Shown: positions 46,002 through 55,604, numbered from the stretch's first letter. The stretch: DNA of 64,000 nt from DAOUEO01 sp963763495 (GCA_963763495.1 CAVXOY010000020.1:41181-105180), one strand, 5' to 3'. Notes: generated by a model not told the origin, from the letters alone. Numbers and translations are program-made.

Positions 46002-47471
46002 CTACACCACCTTCTGCTTCCATGTGCCGGCGTTGAAGCGCAGCCATACCAGCGCCCCCCGCGTGCTCTGCTCGGCGACGGCGCCAACCCAAGCGCCCGG
46101 CGCTCCCCAGCCAACAAAGTGCACGAATAGGAAGGCCACCGGTATGCGCACCGTCCAGGCGGTGACGGTGAGCACCCCAAGCACATAACGCACATCGCCG
46201 GCGCCGCGGAGTGCCCCCGAAAGAGCAGTCCCCGTGCCCATGAGGGGGAAAGCCAAGGCGAAGACGCGGAGGCAGTTGGTGCCGATATCGACCACTTCGT
46301 CGTCATCGACAAAGACGCCGACTATCCAGGGGGCGAGCACGGCCAGCCCGACCCCCAGCGTCACCATGGTGATCACTGCCCACTTCTGAGTCTCCCTGCC
46401 CGTGCGCTCCGCCAGGTCGGGAAGGCCGGCGCCCAGGCACTGACCGACAATGGCGGTTCCGGCGGTGCCCAGCGCGAAACCGGGCACCTGCGCGATCTCC
46501 AGGGCCCTCATTGAGATCGTGTGGGCGGCGGTGGCGGCCGTCCCCAAGCCGGTGATCATGCGCGAGTAGATGAGGAAGGCGAGCATGAACTGCAGTTCCT
46601 CTAGACCGACGGGGATGCCTATGTTCAGCAGCCTCCGGGCCTCCTGGCGGCCGAAACTCAGAGCCTGCAGAGGGTTGAAGTGGATCGGCTCATTGCCTTT
46701 GATGAGCGCGCCCACCGCTAGCACTCCCCCGACGAGCCCGGCGCTTGCCACCCCGGCCCCCGCCGCTATGACTCCCAACTTCGGCAGCCCGGCCACACCG
46801 CTGATAAGTAAGAAGGCGACGACCGCATTCACGAGGTTGGAGATGACCAGTATGAGCATCGGCGTCTTGGTGTTTCCCACGCCCCGCAGGCAGCCGTTTC
46901 CCGCATACATGAGCGCCAGGAAGGGCAGCCCCAGGCAACTCACCTGGATGTAGTCGACCCCCGGGCCGAGCACATCCTTGCGTGCCGCCATTACCTGCAT
47001 CAGGGGGTGCGCCGTCGGCAGCAGTAAGACCGACACTGCCAGGCCCCACAGAAGAGCGAATACCAGGGCTGCCCGGACCGAACGCTGAAGGTCGTCGAGG
47101 GAGCGGGCGCCTGTGTCGCGGGCGACAACGACGGTTGCCCCGATATTCACCGCCCACGCCCCTGACATCGGCAGCCAGAAGATGAGCCCGGCGATGCCGA
47201 CAGCGGCAACACCGTCAGAGCCCACGAACCTGCCGACCAGCACCGCGTCGATGATGCCGATCACGGTCATCGATATTCGCTCGGCGACAAGGGGCATCGC
47301 CAGGCGAAAGATGGTGCGGTTTAGGTGCTCCTCCCGCAGGTCGATGCCGCCCGGCGGTGGTGCTTCGAGGTATCCTTCTTCAATGGCCAATGGCTGGAAA
47401 CCGCCTCCTGGTCGGTTCGTTTCCCCGATTGTAACGGTTATGGAGCCGATGCAGAAATCGGCGTTTGACAA
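46002..47471 (-). CDS. MATE family efflux transporter
   Basis: A multidrug/toxin exporter of the MATE superfamily. It is up to 489 residues; the first 35-45 residues (before GIDLREEHLNRTIFRLAMPLVAERI) are unusual for the family and the real start may be internal. Twelve hydrophobic segments follow in two homologous halves, with typical GIIDAVLVGRF, NCLRGVGNTKTPM and GTALSGALRGAGD motifs. The substrate and coupling ion cannot be read from sequence. It diverges from the CoA-transferase genes. Confidence 0.93.
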   Translation of the reverse strand: MSNADFCIGSITVTIGETNRPGGGFQPLAIEEGYLEAPPPGGIDLREEHLNRTIFRLAMPLVAERISMTVIGIIDAVLVGRFVGSDGVAAVGIAGLIFWLPMSGAWAVNIGATVVVARDTGARSLDDLQRSVRAALVFALLWGLAVSVLLLPTAHPLMQVMAARKDVLGPGVDYIQVSCLGLPFLALMYAGNGCLRGVGNTKTPMLILVISNLVNAVVAFLLISGVAGLPKLGVIAAGAGVASAGLVGGVLAVGALIKGNEPIHFNPLQALSFGRQEARRLLNIGIPVGLEELQFMLAFLIYSRMITGLGTAATAAHTISMRALEIAQVPGFALGTAGTAIVGQCLGAGLPDLAERTGRETQKWAVITMVTLGVGLAVLAPWIVGVFVDDDEVVDIGTNCLRVFALAFPLMGTGTALSGALRGAGDVRYVLGVLTVTAWTVRIPVAFLFVHFVGWGAPGAWVGAVAEQSTRGALVWLRFNAGTWKQKVV

Positions 47472-47494
47472 CTATCGAACGGCGGCGCCATAAT
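47465..47494 (+). promoter_or_regulatory. Promoter of the CoA-transferase operon
   Basis: TTGACA (47465-47470), 18-base spacer, CATAAT (47489-47494). The leader would be about 95 bases. Confidence 0.7.
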
Positions 47495-47596
47495 TCGTCC
47501 AGGATCGCTTATCTATCTACGGCATCGCTGGCAAAGGTCGCCCCACATTCCTGACCAAGAGCGGGTATAGAATATCTCTTCCGGAGGTAGAGGGAG

Positions 47597-48568
47597 ATGG
47601 AAGTTCTAGCTGCTGGGAAAGGCGAGTTCAAGCCTCCCAACCCTAATGAGATGCGCGAATGGGTGCGCGACCATAAGCAACGCAAACCCGTCAACAAGGT
47701 GATGACGGCGCAGGAGGCGGTCACCCGCTTCGTCAGCGATGGCGACTACATGGCCTACGATATGAATATCGCGGCCCGCGGCCCCGTGTCCCTGTTCCGC
47801 GAGATCATCCGCCAGCGCAAGAAGGATCTGTGGATAGCCGCCAAGTTCAGTTGGGCGGACCCGACCCTGCTGGTGGCCGGCGGCTGCGTGAGCAAGATAG
47901 ACGTGGGCTGGATGGAAACAGGCCCAATCATCAACCAGGCCCTCAAGGACGGAAAGATCAAGATGATCGAGTGGTCGAACGGCGCCCTCACCTATCGAAT
48001 GCTGGCCGGCGCCCTCGGCGTCCCTTTCTTGCCCATGCGCTACCTCGGCGGCAGCGATTCCTTCGACCAGTCCGGCGCCAAGCTTGTCAAAGACCCGTAC
48101 ACGGGAGAGCCGATCGTCCTCGTGCCCGCGCTAAACCCGGACGTCGGCCTGGTGCATGTCCACCAATGCGACGTCTACGGGAACGCGCGCGTCTTCGGGG
48201 CGGGCGTGGCGCCGCAGGAGATCGCCCAGGCTTCCAAGAAGCTGATCATCTCCACCGAGGAGATCATCTCCACGGATGAGATCAGGCGTAACCCCCAGCG
48301 CACGACGATACCCTACTACTTCGTCGACGCCGTGGTCGTAGCGCCCTTCGGCGCCTACCCTGGGAGCTGCCCCGGTCGCTACGTGGCTGACGCGGAGCAT
48401 GTCTTCGAGTTCGCCGTCGCCCAAATCCAGGGGACGATGGACCAGTATTTGGAAAAGTTTGTCTTCAGCGTCGCCAATGATCAGGAGATGCTGGAGAAGC
48501 ACGTCGGCGCAACCAAACTTCTGCGTCTCATGCAGGAAGAGACCGTTCGGGAGGGTTACAATGCCTGA
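47597..48568 (+). CDS. CoA-transferase subunit A, glutaconate-type
   Basis: The alpha subunit of a family I CoA-transferase. It is 323 residues with GGAGG-type site upstream. Motifs include DGDYMAYDMNIAARGPVSL, AAKFSWADPTLLVAGGCV, LVPALNPDVGLVHVHQCDVYGNARVFG and a VDAVVVAPFGAYPGSCPG segment. It is closest to GctA/IpdA-like proteins, which act on dicarboxyl-CoA or steroid-ring acids, but the substrate cannot be fixed. It overlaps subunit B by 8 bases (ATGCCTGA). Confidence 0.9.
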   Translation: MEVLAAGKGEFKPPNPNEMREWVRDHKQRKPVNKVMTAQEAVTRFVSDGDYMAYDMNIAARGPVSLFREIIRQRKKDLWIAAKFSWADPTLLVAGGCVSKIDVGWMETGPIINQALKDGKIKMIEWSNGALTYRMLAGALGVPFLPMRYLGGSDSFDQSGAKLVKDPYTGEPIVLVPALNPDVGLVHVHQCDVYGNARVFGAGVAPQEIAQASKKLIISTEEIISTDEIRRNPQRTTIPYYFVDAVVVAPFGAYPGSCPGRYVADAEHVFEFAVAQIQGTMDQYLEKFVFSVANDQEMLEKHVGATKLLRLMQEETVREGYNA

Positions 48569-49372
48569 GCTGACATTCACCGACATGGAAGTAAACATCT
48601 GCACGGTGTGCAATGCCATGCAGGAAGACAACCTCTACTTCGTGCAGATGGCAGGCGCCCCCTTGTTCGCCGTCCTTCTCGCCAAGCGCACCCATGCCCC
48701 GGGGATCGGATTTCTCGTCGAAGAGGGGGCTATCGCGCCGTTCCCCAGCTTCCCGCTGCACCAGATGATGCTGTCCCCCAGCCGGTCCCACTACCGTTCG
48801 CTCTGCTGGACGGGCATGAACGCCGTCGATTCTCACGCCACGCTGGGCTACACCGACTACGGCGTCCTCCAGGCGGTGCAGGTCGATAAGTACGGCAACT
48901 TCAACTCTACCTTCCTCGGCGATGACTATGACAAGCCGGAGCGCCGTTTCGGCGGTCCCGGCGGGGCCAATGAGATAGCGTCCTGTTGCTGGAAAACGAT
49001 CATCATGACCAAACTCCAGAAGCGGAAGTTCGTCGAGAGGGTCGATTTCATCTCGTCGCCGGGCTACCTTGACGGCTCGCCCAACGCTCGCGAGAAAGCG
49101 GGTCTGCCCCCCGTACGGGTCCCTATTTGATCTGCACCGAGCGCGCCCTGTTTGGGTTCGATGAGAAGACACATCACATGCGTCTCGACGCCATCGCTCC
49201 CTGGACGACTGTCGACGAGGTGCTCAGCCGGATGGACTTCGAGCCCCTCATCGCCGACGATCTGAAGACGATGACGCCGCCTACCGAGGAGCAGCTCACG
49301 ATCCTCCGCGCCGAGATCGATCCCGATGGGCTGACCCTTGCTCGTGGCGAGTGGCTGCAGGTTACGATCTAG
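48561..49372 (+). CDS. CoA-transferase subunit B, frameshifted
   Basis: The beta subunit. Starting MPELTFTDMEVNICTVCNAM, the frame is lost at a run of six C (49107-49112) where adding one base gives LPPRTGPYLICTERALFGFDEKT and a length of 270 residues. VEEGAIAPF lies where the family carries its catalytic Glu, though this is an inference. The two subunits are co-translated. A missing base in a homopolymer is a typical sequencing error. Confidence 0.88.
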
Positions 49373-49501
49373 GCTCGTTACGGGCTCGTACGAGTCGCTG
49401 GTGCTGCGTCTGCCGCTGACAAACGGTGGCATGTCCCACGTCGCGTTCCGGTAGCGGCGAAACGCCTGCTCGATTCCTCATCGACGCCTCTGTCGCCCTC
49501 G

Positions 49502-49531
49502 TTGACGTTATCGAAGTATGAGTGCTAGGAT
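49502..49531 (+). promoter_or_regulatory. Promoter of rex
   Basis: TTGACG (49502-49507), 18-base spacer, TAGGAT (49526-49531), with TG at the extended -10 position. Confidence 0.65.
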
Positions 49532-49548
49532 TGTGCAGAAATTCGCAA
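49531..49548. promoter_or_regulatory. Rex-type operator upstream of rex
   Basis: TTGTGCA, GAAA, TTCGCAA. It matches the Rex consensus TTGTGAA-N4-TTCACAA at 12 of 14 positions. It overlaps the rex start point, 36 bases before the ATG, which is the usual place for autoregulation by NADH. Confidence 0.7.
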
Positions 49549-49584
49549 TCGCCCCCGTCATCGGTGGTGCGTTGGGAGAGTCTG

Positions 49585-50251
49585 ATGCACTCCAACATCC
49601 CGGAAGTCGTTATCGATAGGTTGCCTCGCTATGCCCGCGCCCTGGCTCTACTGGAGGGCCGGGGTCAGCAGGTCGTCAGCTCTCAGGAGCTAGGTTCGGA
49701 GCTGGGGGTGACACCGGCCCAGATCCGCAAAGGACCTGAGCTACTTCGGCCGCTTCGGCAAGCAAGGTCGGGGCTACAACGTGCGGCGTCTAGCCGGCGA
49801 ACTCAAGGCGATCCTGGGGTTGGATCGGGAGTGGACGATGGCGCTGGTTGGAGTGGGCAACCTGGGACGGGCCATCCTCAGCTATCGCGGCTTCGCCCCC
49901 GAAGGGTTTCGCGTCGTATGCGCCTTCGACTGCGATGCGCCTTCGACTGCGACCCCCAGACAATCGGCGGAAGCTTCGGCGATGTGCGTGTCGAGGATGT
50001 CGAGAAGCTTCGTCTGACCCTCCGTGACCGGCCGGTGGATATCGGCATCGTCGCTGTGCCGGCGGCGGTTGCCCAAGAAGTCGTTGATGCCCTTGTGGAA
50101 TCCGGGATCAAGCGCGATCCTCAACTATGCCCCAATCTCTCCTCACGTGCCCGCCGATGTGCACCTGCGCGACATCGAGCCCGTCCTGGCGCTCCAGGGC
50201 ATGACCTACTACTTGAAAGAAGCGGGCGGTCCTGCCAAGACAGCGTCCTAG
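49585..50251 (+). CDS. rex: Redox-sensing repressor Rex, three disruptions
   Basis: Rex represses fermentation and respiratory genes when NAD+/NADH is high. Three breaks interrupt the frame: an extra base at GG 49732-49733 (AAAGGACC), an exact 17-bp tandem duplication at 49919-49952, and an extra base near 50112-50116. Corrected length is 215 residues. The wHTH (LGVTPAQIRKDLSYFGRFGKQGRGY), Rossmann GVGNLGRA and the C-terminal ILNYAPI and MTYYLKEA parts are then all present. Uncorrected it would be inactive. The start at 49585 has GGGAGAG. The stop shares CTAG with the opposing mreB stop. Confidence 0.9.
49919..49952 (+). repeat. Exact 17-bp tandem duplication within rex
   Basis: Two identical copies of TGCGCCTTCGACTGCGA, directly adjacent. 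Deleting one copy restores VVCAFDCDPQTIGG. It adds 17 bases, which shifts the frame. Confidence 0.95.
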
Positions 50252-51280
50252 AGGCTGGCGACGAGCGATTCTTCCTCCGTGGGAAGGCTCCGCTTGATCA
50301 CGTCGAGGTGTTCCAGGGCGATCCCCGCTCCAATGGCCGTGCAGTTCAAGGGGTTCTCTGCGATGTGGCAGGGCACGCCGGTCTCCTGGGTCAGGAGCAC
50401 GTCGATATTGCGCAGAAGGGCTCCGCCCCCCGTAAGGACGATACCGCGGTCGATCACGTCCGATGCCAGCTCGGGCGGCGTGCGCTCCAGCACCGATCGC
50501 ACCGCCTGGACTACGCTGGCCGAGACAGTCCTGTAGTGCCTGGCTGATCTCGTGGGACGTGATGATGGTCGTCTTGGGGAGGCCGCTGATCTGGTCGCGG
50601 CCGCGGACCTCCATGGTAAGCTCTTCCTCCGGCGGGAACGCGCTCCCGATGCCAATCTTCACGTCCTCCGCCGTCCGGTCGCCGATGATGAGGTTGTGAC
50701 GACGCTTGACATAAGCAGCAATCGCATCGTCCATCCGGTCGCCGGCAATCCGGACCGACTCGCTGACCACGATGCCGTACATGGAGATGACCGCTGCCTC
50801 GGCCCGGCCGCCGCCGATGTCAACCACCATGTTGCCGCTTGCCGAGGCGACGGGCACGCCGGCGCCGATCGCCGCTGCCAGTGGCTCCGGCACGAGGTGG
50901 GCAGGGCGTCGTGCGCCCGCCTGCTCCGCGGCATCCCGTACCGCCCGCTGCTCGACGCTGGTAACTCCCGCCGGTATGCACACCATAACCTCAGGCTTGA
51001 TGAGGTTGAACCGCCCCATCGCCCGGCTGATGAAATGGCGCAGCATCGCCTCGGTGATCAGGTAGTCGGCGATCACGCCGTCGCGCATCGGCCGGATTAC
51101 GGAGATGCTGGTCGGCGTTCGTCCGAGCATCGTGCGGGCGTCGTTACCGACGGCCACGACGGTGTTGTCGCGGTTCGCCAGCGCCACCACCGAGGGTTCA
51201 TTGACAACGATCCCTTTGCCCTTGAGGTAGACGAGCACGTTGGCCGTGCCCAGGTCGATACCTAATCTCTTCGTCAGCAT
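50248..51280 (-). CDS. mreB: Rod-shape protein MreB/Mbl, frameshifted
   Basis: The bacterial actin that organises wall synthesis. It starts at ATG 51280 (MLTKRLGIDLGTANVLVYLKG, with GGAGAAG upstream). The frame is lost at about 50522-50545 as one extra base. Corrected it is 343 residues: the ATP-binding phosphate loops (GIDLGTAN; GNMVVDIGGGRAEAAVISM) are in the first frame and RTPPELASDVIDRGIVLTGGGALLRNID in the second. No mreC/mreD follow. Next to murA and the atp operon it corresponds in position to Bacillus mbl. An essential gene, so the break is likely an error. Confidence 0.92.
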
Positions 51281-51330
51281 GGTCTTCTCCAAACCTAGGT
51301 TACTGTCGCAGGAAGTCAGCGCTGGCGGGC

Positions 51331-52587
51331 TCAGACCCGCTCTACAACGGCGCCCAACGATCGCAATTTCTGGTCGAGGGCCTCATAGCCCCTGTCGAGG
51401 TGGTATATGTCGCCGATCTGGCTCTGGCCTTGGGCGGCCAGCGCCGCCAGCACGAGGGAAGCGCCCGCCCGCAGGTCGACGGCGCGGACGTTGGCGCCGA
51501 TCAGGGGCGTAGGGCCGGTGATAATAGCGGTGGTGCCGGAGTTCGTCATCTCGGCGCCCAGCTTGCGCAGCTCGCCGACGTAGAGCAGGCGGTTGTCGAA
51601 GACCCGCTCGTATATCGAGCTGACGCCGCGCGCTTGAGTAAGGAGCGCGGCGAGAGGGGCCTGCAAATCGGTGGCGAGGCCCGGATAAGGCACCGCCTGG
51701 GCGTTGATCGCCGTCAGTGCCCCCTTGCAGCGCACCCGCAGGTTGCCGTTCGATTCCTCAATCTGCACCCCGGCCTCGCGTAGCTTCCAGACCAGGGCGT
51801 CGAGCTGTCTCGGCACCCCCTCCTGTATCTCCACCTCACCTTGCGTGATGGCGGCGGCGATAGCGAGGGTGCCGGCCTCGATGCGGTCGGGAATGAGGCG
51901 GAAGGTGATGCCACGTAGCTCGCTGACGCCGTCGATCTCTAACGTCTGCGTGCCGGCGCCGGCGATGCGCGCTCCCATCTCGTTCAGCATCTGGGCGAGA
52001 CAGGCGATCTCCGGCTCCGAGGCAACGTTCACCAGGGTCGTGTGCCCCTCCGCCATCGTTGCCGCCAGCATCAGGTTCTGAGTGCCGATGACGCTCGGGT
52101 AGTCGAGGAATATGCGGCTGCCCCGCAGCCCTTTCGCCCGCGCGACGTACTTCTCCCCCTCCCGGCTGACGTCAGCGCCCAGCATCCGGAAGCCGGTAAG
52201 GTGGACATCCAGCGGCCGCAGACCGATGATGTCGCCGCCGGGCGGGCAGCAGGCCGCCTCGCCGAAACGGGCGAGGAGCGGCCCCATCACCAGGAAGCTG
52301 CCCCGCAGGTGCGTCGCCAGATCGCTGGGAGCGGCCAGAGTGTGGATCTTGGATGCGTTGATACGGAGAGAAGAAGGCGACGTGTAATCGACTGCGGCGC
52401 CCAGCGATCGCAGGATCTCTACCATGAAGCGCACGTCGCCGATGGCGGGCACGTTCTCCAGGTAACAGTCCTCTGGGGTGAGAAGGGTGGCTGCCATGGC
52501 GTGGATCGTGGCGTTCTTGTTGCCGCTCGTCCGCACCTGGCCTTCCAGCCGGTGCCCCCCTTCGATAACGAAGCTATCTCCAGCCAC
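51331..52587 (-). CDS. murA: UDP-N-acetylglucosamine 1-carboxyvinyltransferase
   Basis: First committed step of peptidoglycan synthesis: adds enolpyruvate from PEP to UDP-GlcNAc. It is 418 residues, with SGNKNA (catalytic Lys24), GSFLVMGPLLARFGEA and PYPGLATDLQAP. The fosfomycin-target Cys of the loop PGGC is Asp119 here (PPGGDIIGLRPLDVHL), so the enzyme is expected to resist fosfomycin. The start is GTG with AGGAG. It lies between atpC and mreB, an order seen in Bacillus. Confidence 0.96.
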   Translation of the reverse strand: MAGDSFVIEGGHRLEGQVRTSGNKNATIHAMAATLLTPEDCYLENVPAIGDVRFMVEILRSLGAAVDYTSPSSLRINASKIHTLAAPSDLATHLRGSFLVMGPLLARFGEAACCPPGGDIIGLRPLDVHLTGFRMLGADVSREGEKYVARAKGLRGSRIFLDYPSVIGTQNLMLAATMAEGHTTLVNVASEPEIACLAQMLNEMGARIAGAGTQTLEIDGVSELRGITFRLIPDRIEAGTLAIAAAITQGEVEIQEGVPRQLDALVWKLREAGVQIEESNGNLRVRCKGALTAINAQAVPYPGLATDLQAPLAALLTQARGVSSIYERVFDNRLLYVGELRKLGAEMTNSGTTAIITGPTPLIGANVRAVDLRAGASLVLAALAAQGQSQIGDIYHLDRGYEALDQKLRSLGAVVERV

Positions 52588-52615
52588 AGTCGCTCCTATC
52601 CAGACGTTTGCTCAT

Positions 52616-52644
52616 AAACTACCATCATAGAGACAGGACTTCAA
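52616..52644 (-). promoter_or_regulatory. Candidate promoter of murA-mreB
   Basis: TTGAAG (52639-52644), 17-base spacer, TAGTTT (52616-52621) on the complement. The rest of the gap after atpC (52645-52811) has no clear terminator; CTCCGAC and GTCGGGG near 52680-52705 form a weak hairpin. Confidence 0.45.
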
Positions 52645-52811
52645 GCCGATTGCCCTGTTGACCCGCTGCTGGGCGCGCACCCCGACGGTGGCCCTGTCGG
52701 AGTTGCCGGCTTGGGCTGTGTCATAAAGGGGAAGCTGCCTTGCCCTGACTGCAGGAGGCGCAATGAGCCGGAGGCCCTTGATCGGGGGTTTGTCCAGTGA
52801 TGAGGTCAGGG

Positions 52812-53246
52812 TCAGAGGCCGGTTGGTCCCTGGCCGCGCTTGCGCTGGCGCTCCGCTACCTTCAGGCGGACGAGGGAGCGACGGAGTTCAGCCTCGACAC
52901 GGGCGAGGTCGACAGTGCCCTCACGGGCAGCGAGCAGTTGTGCGGCGCGGCGGCGTGCCTCCTCGGCGCGGGCGGTGTCGATCTCTTCCGCCCTCTCAGC
53001 GGCCTCGGCGAGGATGACCACTTTGTCGTCCCGCACTTCCAGGAAGCCGCCGGTGACCACCATGTTCGTCTCCTCGTTCCCCTTCCGGATGCGGAGCTCG
53101 CCGGGTGCGAGAGAGGTTATCAAGGGGGCATGGGAGGGGAGAATGCCCAGCTCGCCCGCAGTCCCCGGCGCCACGACGACATCGATATCCACGTCGGAGT
53201 AGACGACCCGCTCGGCGGTGATTACGTCTACGCTAAGTTTCGCCAT
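52812..53246 (-). CDS. atpC: ATP synthase epsilon subunit
   Basis: The F1 epsilon subunit that couples the rotor and can inhibit ATP hydrolysis. From the second of two ATGs (53246; AGAGGA is at the right distance) it is 144 residues. The beta-sandwich (VDVITAERVVYSDVDIDVVVAPGTAGELGILPSHAPLI) and C-terminal helical hairpin (TARAEEARRRAAQLLAA) are complete. It ends the atp operon. Confidence 0.95.
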   Translation of the reverse strand: MAKLSVDVITAERVVYSDVDIDVVVAPGTAGELGILPSHAPLITSLAPGELRIRKGNEETNMVVTGGFLEVRDDKVVILAEAAERAEEIDTARAEEARRRAAQLLAAREGTVDLARVEAELRRSLVRLKVAERQRKRGQGPTGL

Positions 53247-53257
53247 CCCCATTTCCT

Positions 53258-54661
53258 CTATTCGCGGGCCTCGGCTGCCAGCTTCTCCGCCGCCTCTTGG
53301 GCATCCTCGATCGTGCCCACCATCCAGAATGCCTGCTCCGGCAGGTCGTCGTGCTTGCCGTCCAGGATCTCCCGGAAGCCGCGCACCGTCTCCCGCACCG
53401 GTACGTAGCGGCCGGCGCGGCCTGTGAAGGGCTCGGCGACGAACATCGGCTGGGAGAGGAAGCGCTGGATCTTGCGCGCCCTCCGTACCGCCAGCTTGTC
53501 CTCCTCCGACAGTTCCTCCATACCGAGGATGGCGATGATGTCCTGGAGGTCCTTGTAGCGCTGGAGCACCTGCTGCACACCTCTCGCCACCTCGTAGTGC
53601 TCCTCCCCCACGACGTTGGGGTCGAGGATACGCGAGAATGAGGTCAGCGGGTCCACAGCCGGGTAGAGCCCCTGGTCGGCGATCGAGCGCTCCAGGGCGA
53701 TAACGGCGTCGAGGTGGCCGAACGTCGTGGCGACGCCGGGGTCAGTGTAGTCGTCAGCGGGGACGTAGATCGCCTGGAACGAGGTGATCGACCCCTTGTG
53801 CGTCGACGTGATCCGCTCCTCCAGGTCACCGATCTCGGTAGACAGTGTCGGCTGGTAACCTACTGCCGAGGGCATGCGCCCCAGGAGAGCCGACACCTCC
53901 ATGCCCGCCAGGGTGTAGCGGTAGATGTTGTCGATGAAGAGGAGGACATCCTGCCCCTCTTCGTCGCGGAAGTACTCCGCCATCGTGAGGCCGGTGAACC
54001 CGACCCGGAGACGCACGCCGGGCGGCTCGTTCATCTGGCCGAAGACCATCACGAGCTTGTCGATGACCCCGGCCGCCTTCATCTCGTTCCAGAGGTCGTT
54101 CCCCTCACGGGAGCGCTCTCCCACGCCGGCGAAGACGGAGGTGCCGCCGTGCTCGGTGGCGATGTTGCGGATGAGCTCCAGAATGACGAGCGTCTTGCCC
54201 ACTCCCGCGCCGCCGTAGGCCCCGATCTTGCCACCCTTGGTGAAGGGGGTGATGAGGTCGATAACCTTCATCCCCGTCTCCAGTATCTGGGTCGTGGTGG
54301 ACTGCTCCTCGAAGGTGGGGGACATCCGGTGGATAGGGCGGCGCTCCTTAGCGTCGACTTCCCCCATCCTGTCGATCGGCTCGCCCACGATGTTGAACAG
54401 ACGGCCAAGCGTGGAAGGGCCCACGGGAACGGCGATGGACTGTCCCGTGTCCACCGCTACGGCGCCGCGTCCCAGGCCGTCGGTGGAGCCCATAGCCAGG
54501 CAGCGCACCCAGTTGTTGCCCAGGTGCTGCTCGACTTCGGCCACCACCTTGCCCTCGCCCATCTCGATCTCTACGGCATTGTAGATGGCGGGAAGCTCCT
54601 CCGGTGGGAACTCCACGTCCACAACAGTGCCGATTATCTGCACAACTTTCCCCTTGGCCAT
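53258..54661 (-). CDS. atpD: ATP synthase beta subunit
   Basis: The catalytic F1 subunit. It is 467 residues, intact. Walker A (GGAGVGKT), the GERSREGNDLWNEM segment, Walker B with the catalytic Glu-rich context (VLLFIDNIYRYTLAG), and the DELSEEDK-like (EELSEEDKLAVRRARKIQRF) motif are present. FIDNIYRYTLAG differs at one residue from the usual FIDNIFRF. The ATG at 54661 has CGGAGG upstream; the end of atpG overlaps it by about 28 bases. Confidence 0.97.
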   Translation of the reverse strand: MAKGKVVQIIGTVVDVEFPPEELPAIYNAVEIEMGEGKVVAEVEQHLGNNWVRCLAMGSTDGLGRGAVAVDTGQSIAVPVGPSTLGRLFNIVGEPIDRMGEVDAKERRPIHRMSPTFEEQSTTTQILETGMKVIDLITPFTKGGKIGAYGGAGVGKTLVILELIRNIATEHGGTSVFAGVGERSREGNDLWNEMKAAGVIDKLVMVFGQMNEPPGVRLRVGFTGLTMAEYFRDEEGQDVLLFIDNIYRYTLAGMEVSALLGRMPSAVGYQPTLSTEIGDLEERITSTHKGSITSFQAIYVPADDYTDPGVATTFGHLDAVIALERSIADQGLYPAVDPLTSFSRILDPNVVGEEHYEVARGVQQVLQRYKDLQDIIAILGMEELSEEDKLAVRRARKIQRFLSQPMFVAEPFTGRAGRYVPVRETVRGFREILDGKHDDLPEQAFWMVGTIEDAQEAAEKLAAEARE

Positions 54662-55552
54662 GGCAACCTCCGTCTTATTCGGTGGATTCTGAGAGCCTCG
54701 GCGCCGCCGGCTATGTCGAGCAGCTCCTTGGTAATCGAGTCCTGACGTACCTTGTTGTAAGTGAGAGTGAGGTCCTGCACCATATCATTGGCGGCCTCAG
54801 TCGCGCTGCGCATGGCGACCATCCGCGCTGACTGCTCGCTCGCGCTCTTCTCCAGGACCGCCTCGTAGACCTGCCTTTGCACGTAACGGGGCAGGAGTTC
54901 CTGGAAGACCTCCGTCGGCGACGGCTCATAGATGTACTGCAGCGACCCGGCGCTCGCCTCCCTGCGGCACCTCGATGGGAAGGACCTGGCGCACTTCCGG
55001 CCGCTGGACCATCGTGTTCACGAAGAGAGGGAAGATCAGATAGACTCCGTCCACGCCGCCGCTCGTGTACTCATCCATCAGCAGCTGGGCTATCGGCCGG
55101 ATGTCGTCGAAGGATGGGTAGTCACCGATGCCCGAGAATTCCGCCATCACCGGGATGCCGGTGCGGAGGAGGAAGTCGCGCCCCTTGCGGCCGATGGCGA
55201 CCGCCTTCACCTCCTGGTCCTTGTGCTCCAGCGCGAAGCTGGCAGCGTGGCGGTTGAGGTAGGCGTTCAGTCCGCCGCACAGGCCGCGGTCGGTGCTCAT
55301 GAGGACGAGAGCCACGCGCTGGACGGGCCGCCGCTCCAGCAGTGGGTGAGGCGCCTCCAGCCGCTGGCTCTCGATGCTCTCGGCCAGGTCGGCCAGCATC
55401 TGCCGCATCTTGTCGGCGTAGGCGCGGGTGGCCAGGGCGTTCATCTGCGCCCGGCGCATCTTCGAGGCGGCCACCATCTCCATGGCCCGCGTGATCTTGG
55501 CCGTGCTGGTGACGGAGCGGATACGCCGGCGGATCTCTCGAATAGTTGCCAT
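54634..55552 (-). CDS. atpG: ATP synthase gamma subunit, frameshifted
   Basis: The central rotor shaft. MATIREIRRRIRSVTSTAKITRAMEMVAA is in the first frame. The frame is lost at about 54935-54960 as one extra base. Corrected, it is 305 residues; the second frame gives SLQYIYEPSPTEVFQELLPRYV and the conserved C-terminal SARMVAMRSATEAANDMVQDLTLTYNKVRQDSITKEL. The protein runs about 18 residues past the usual end (after GGAEAL), overlapping atpD. The break is likely an error. Confidence 0.95.
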
Positions 55553-55604
55553 CGCGTCAAGTCCAGAGAGGAACGGTGAGAATCTTGGCGAGCATCGTCA
55601 GACC

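Noticed and set aside
32685..52710. CCGAC-N9-GTCGG hairpins at about 32686-32715 and 52680-52705 as a repeat family
   Set aside because: Only two copies with different loops; too little to separate from chance in GC-rich DNA.
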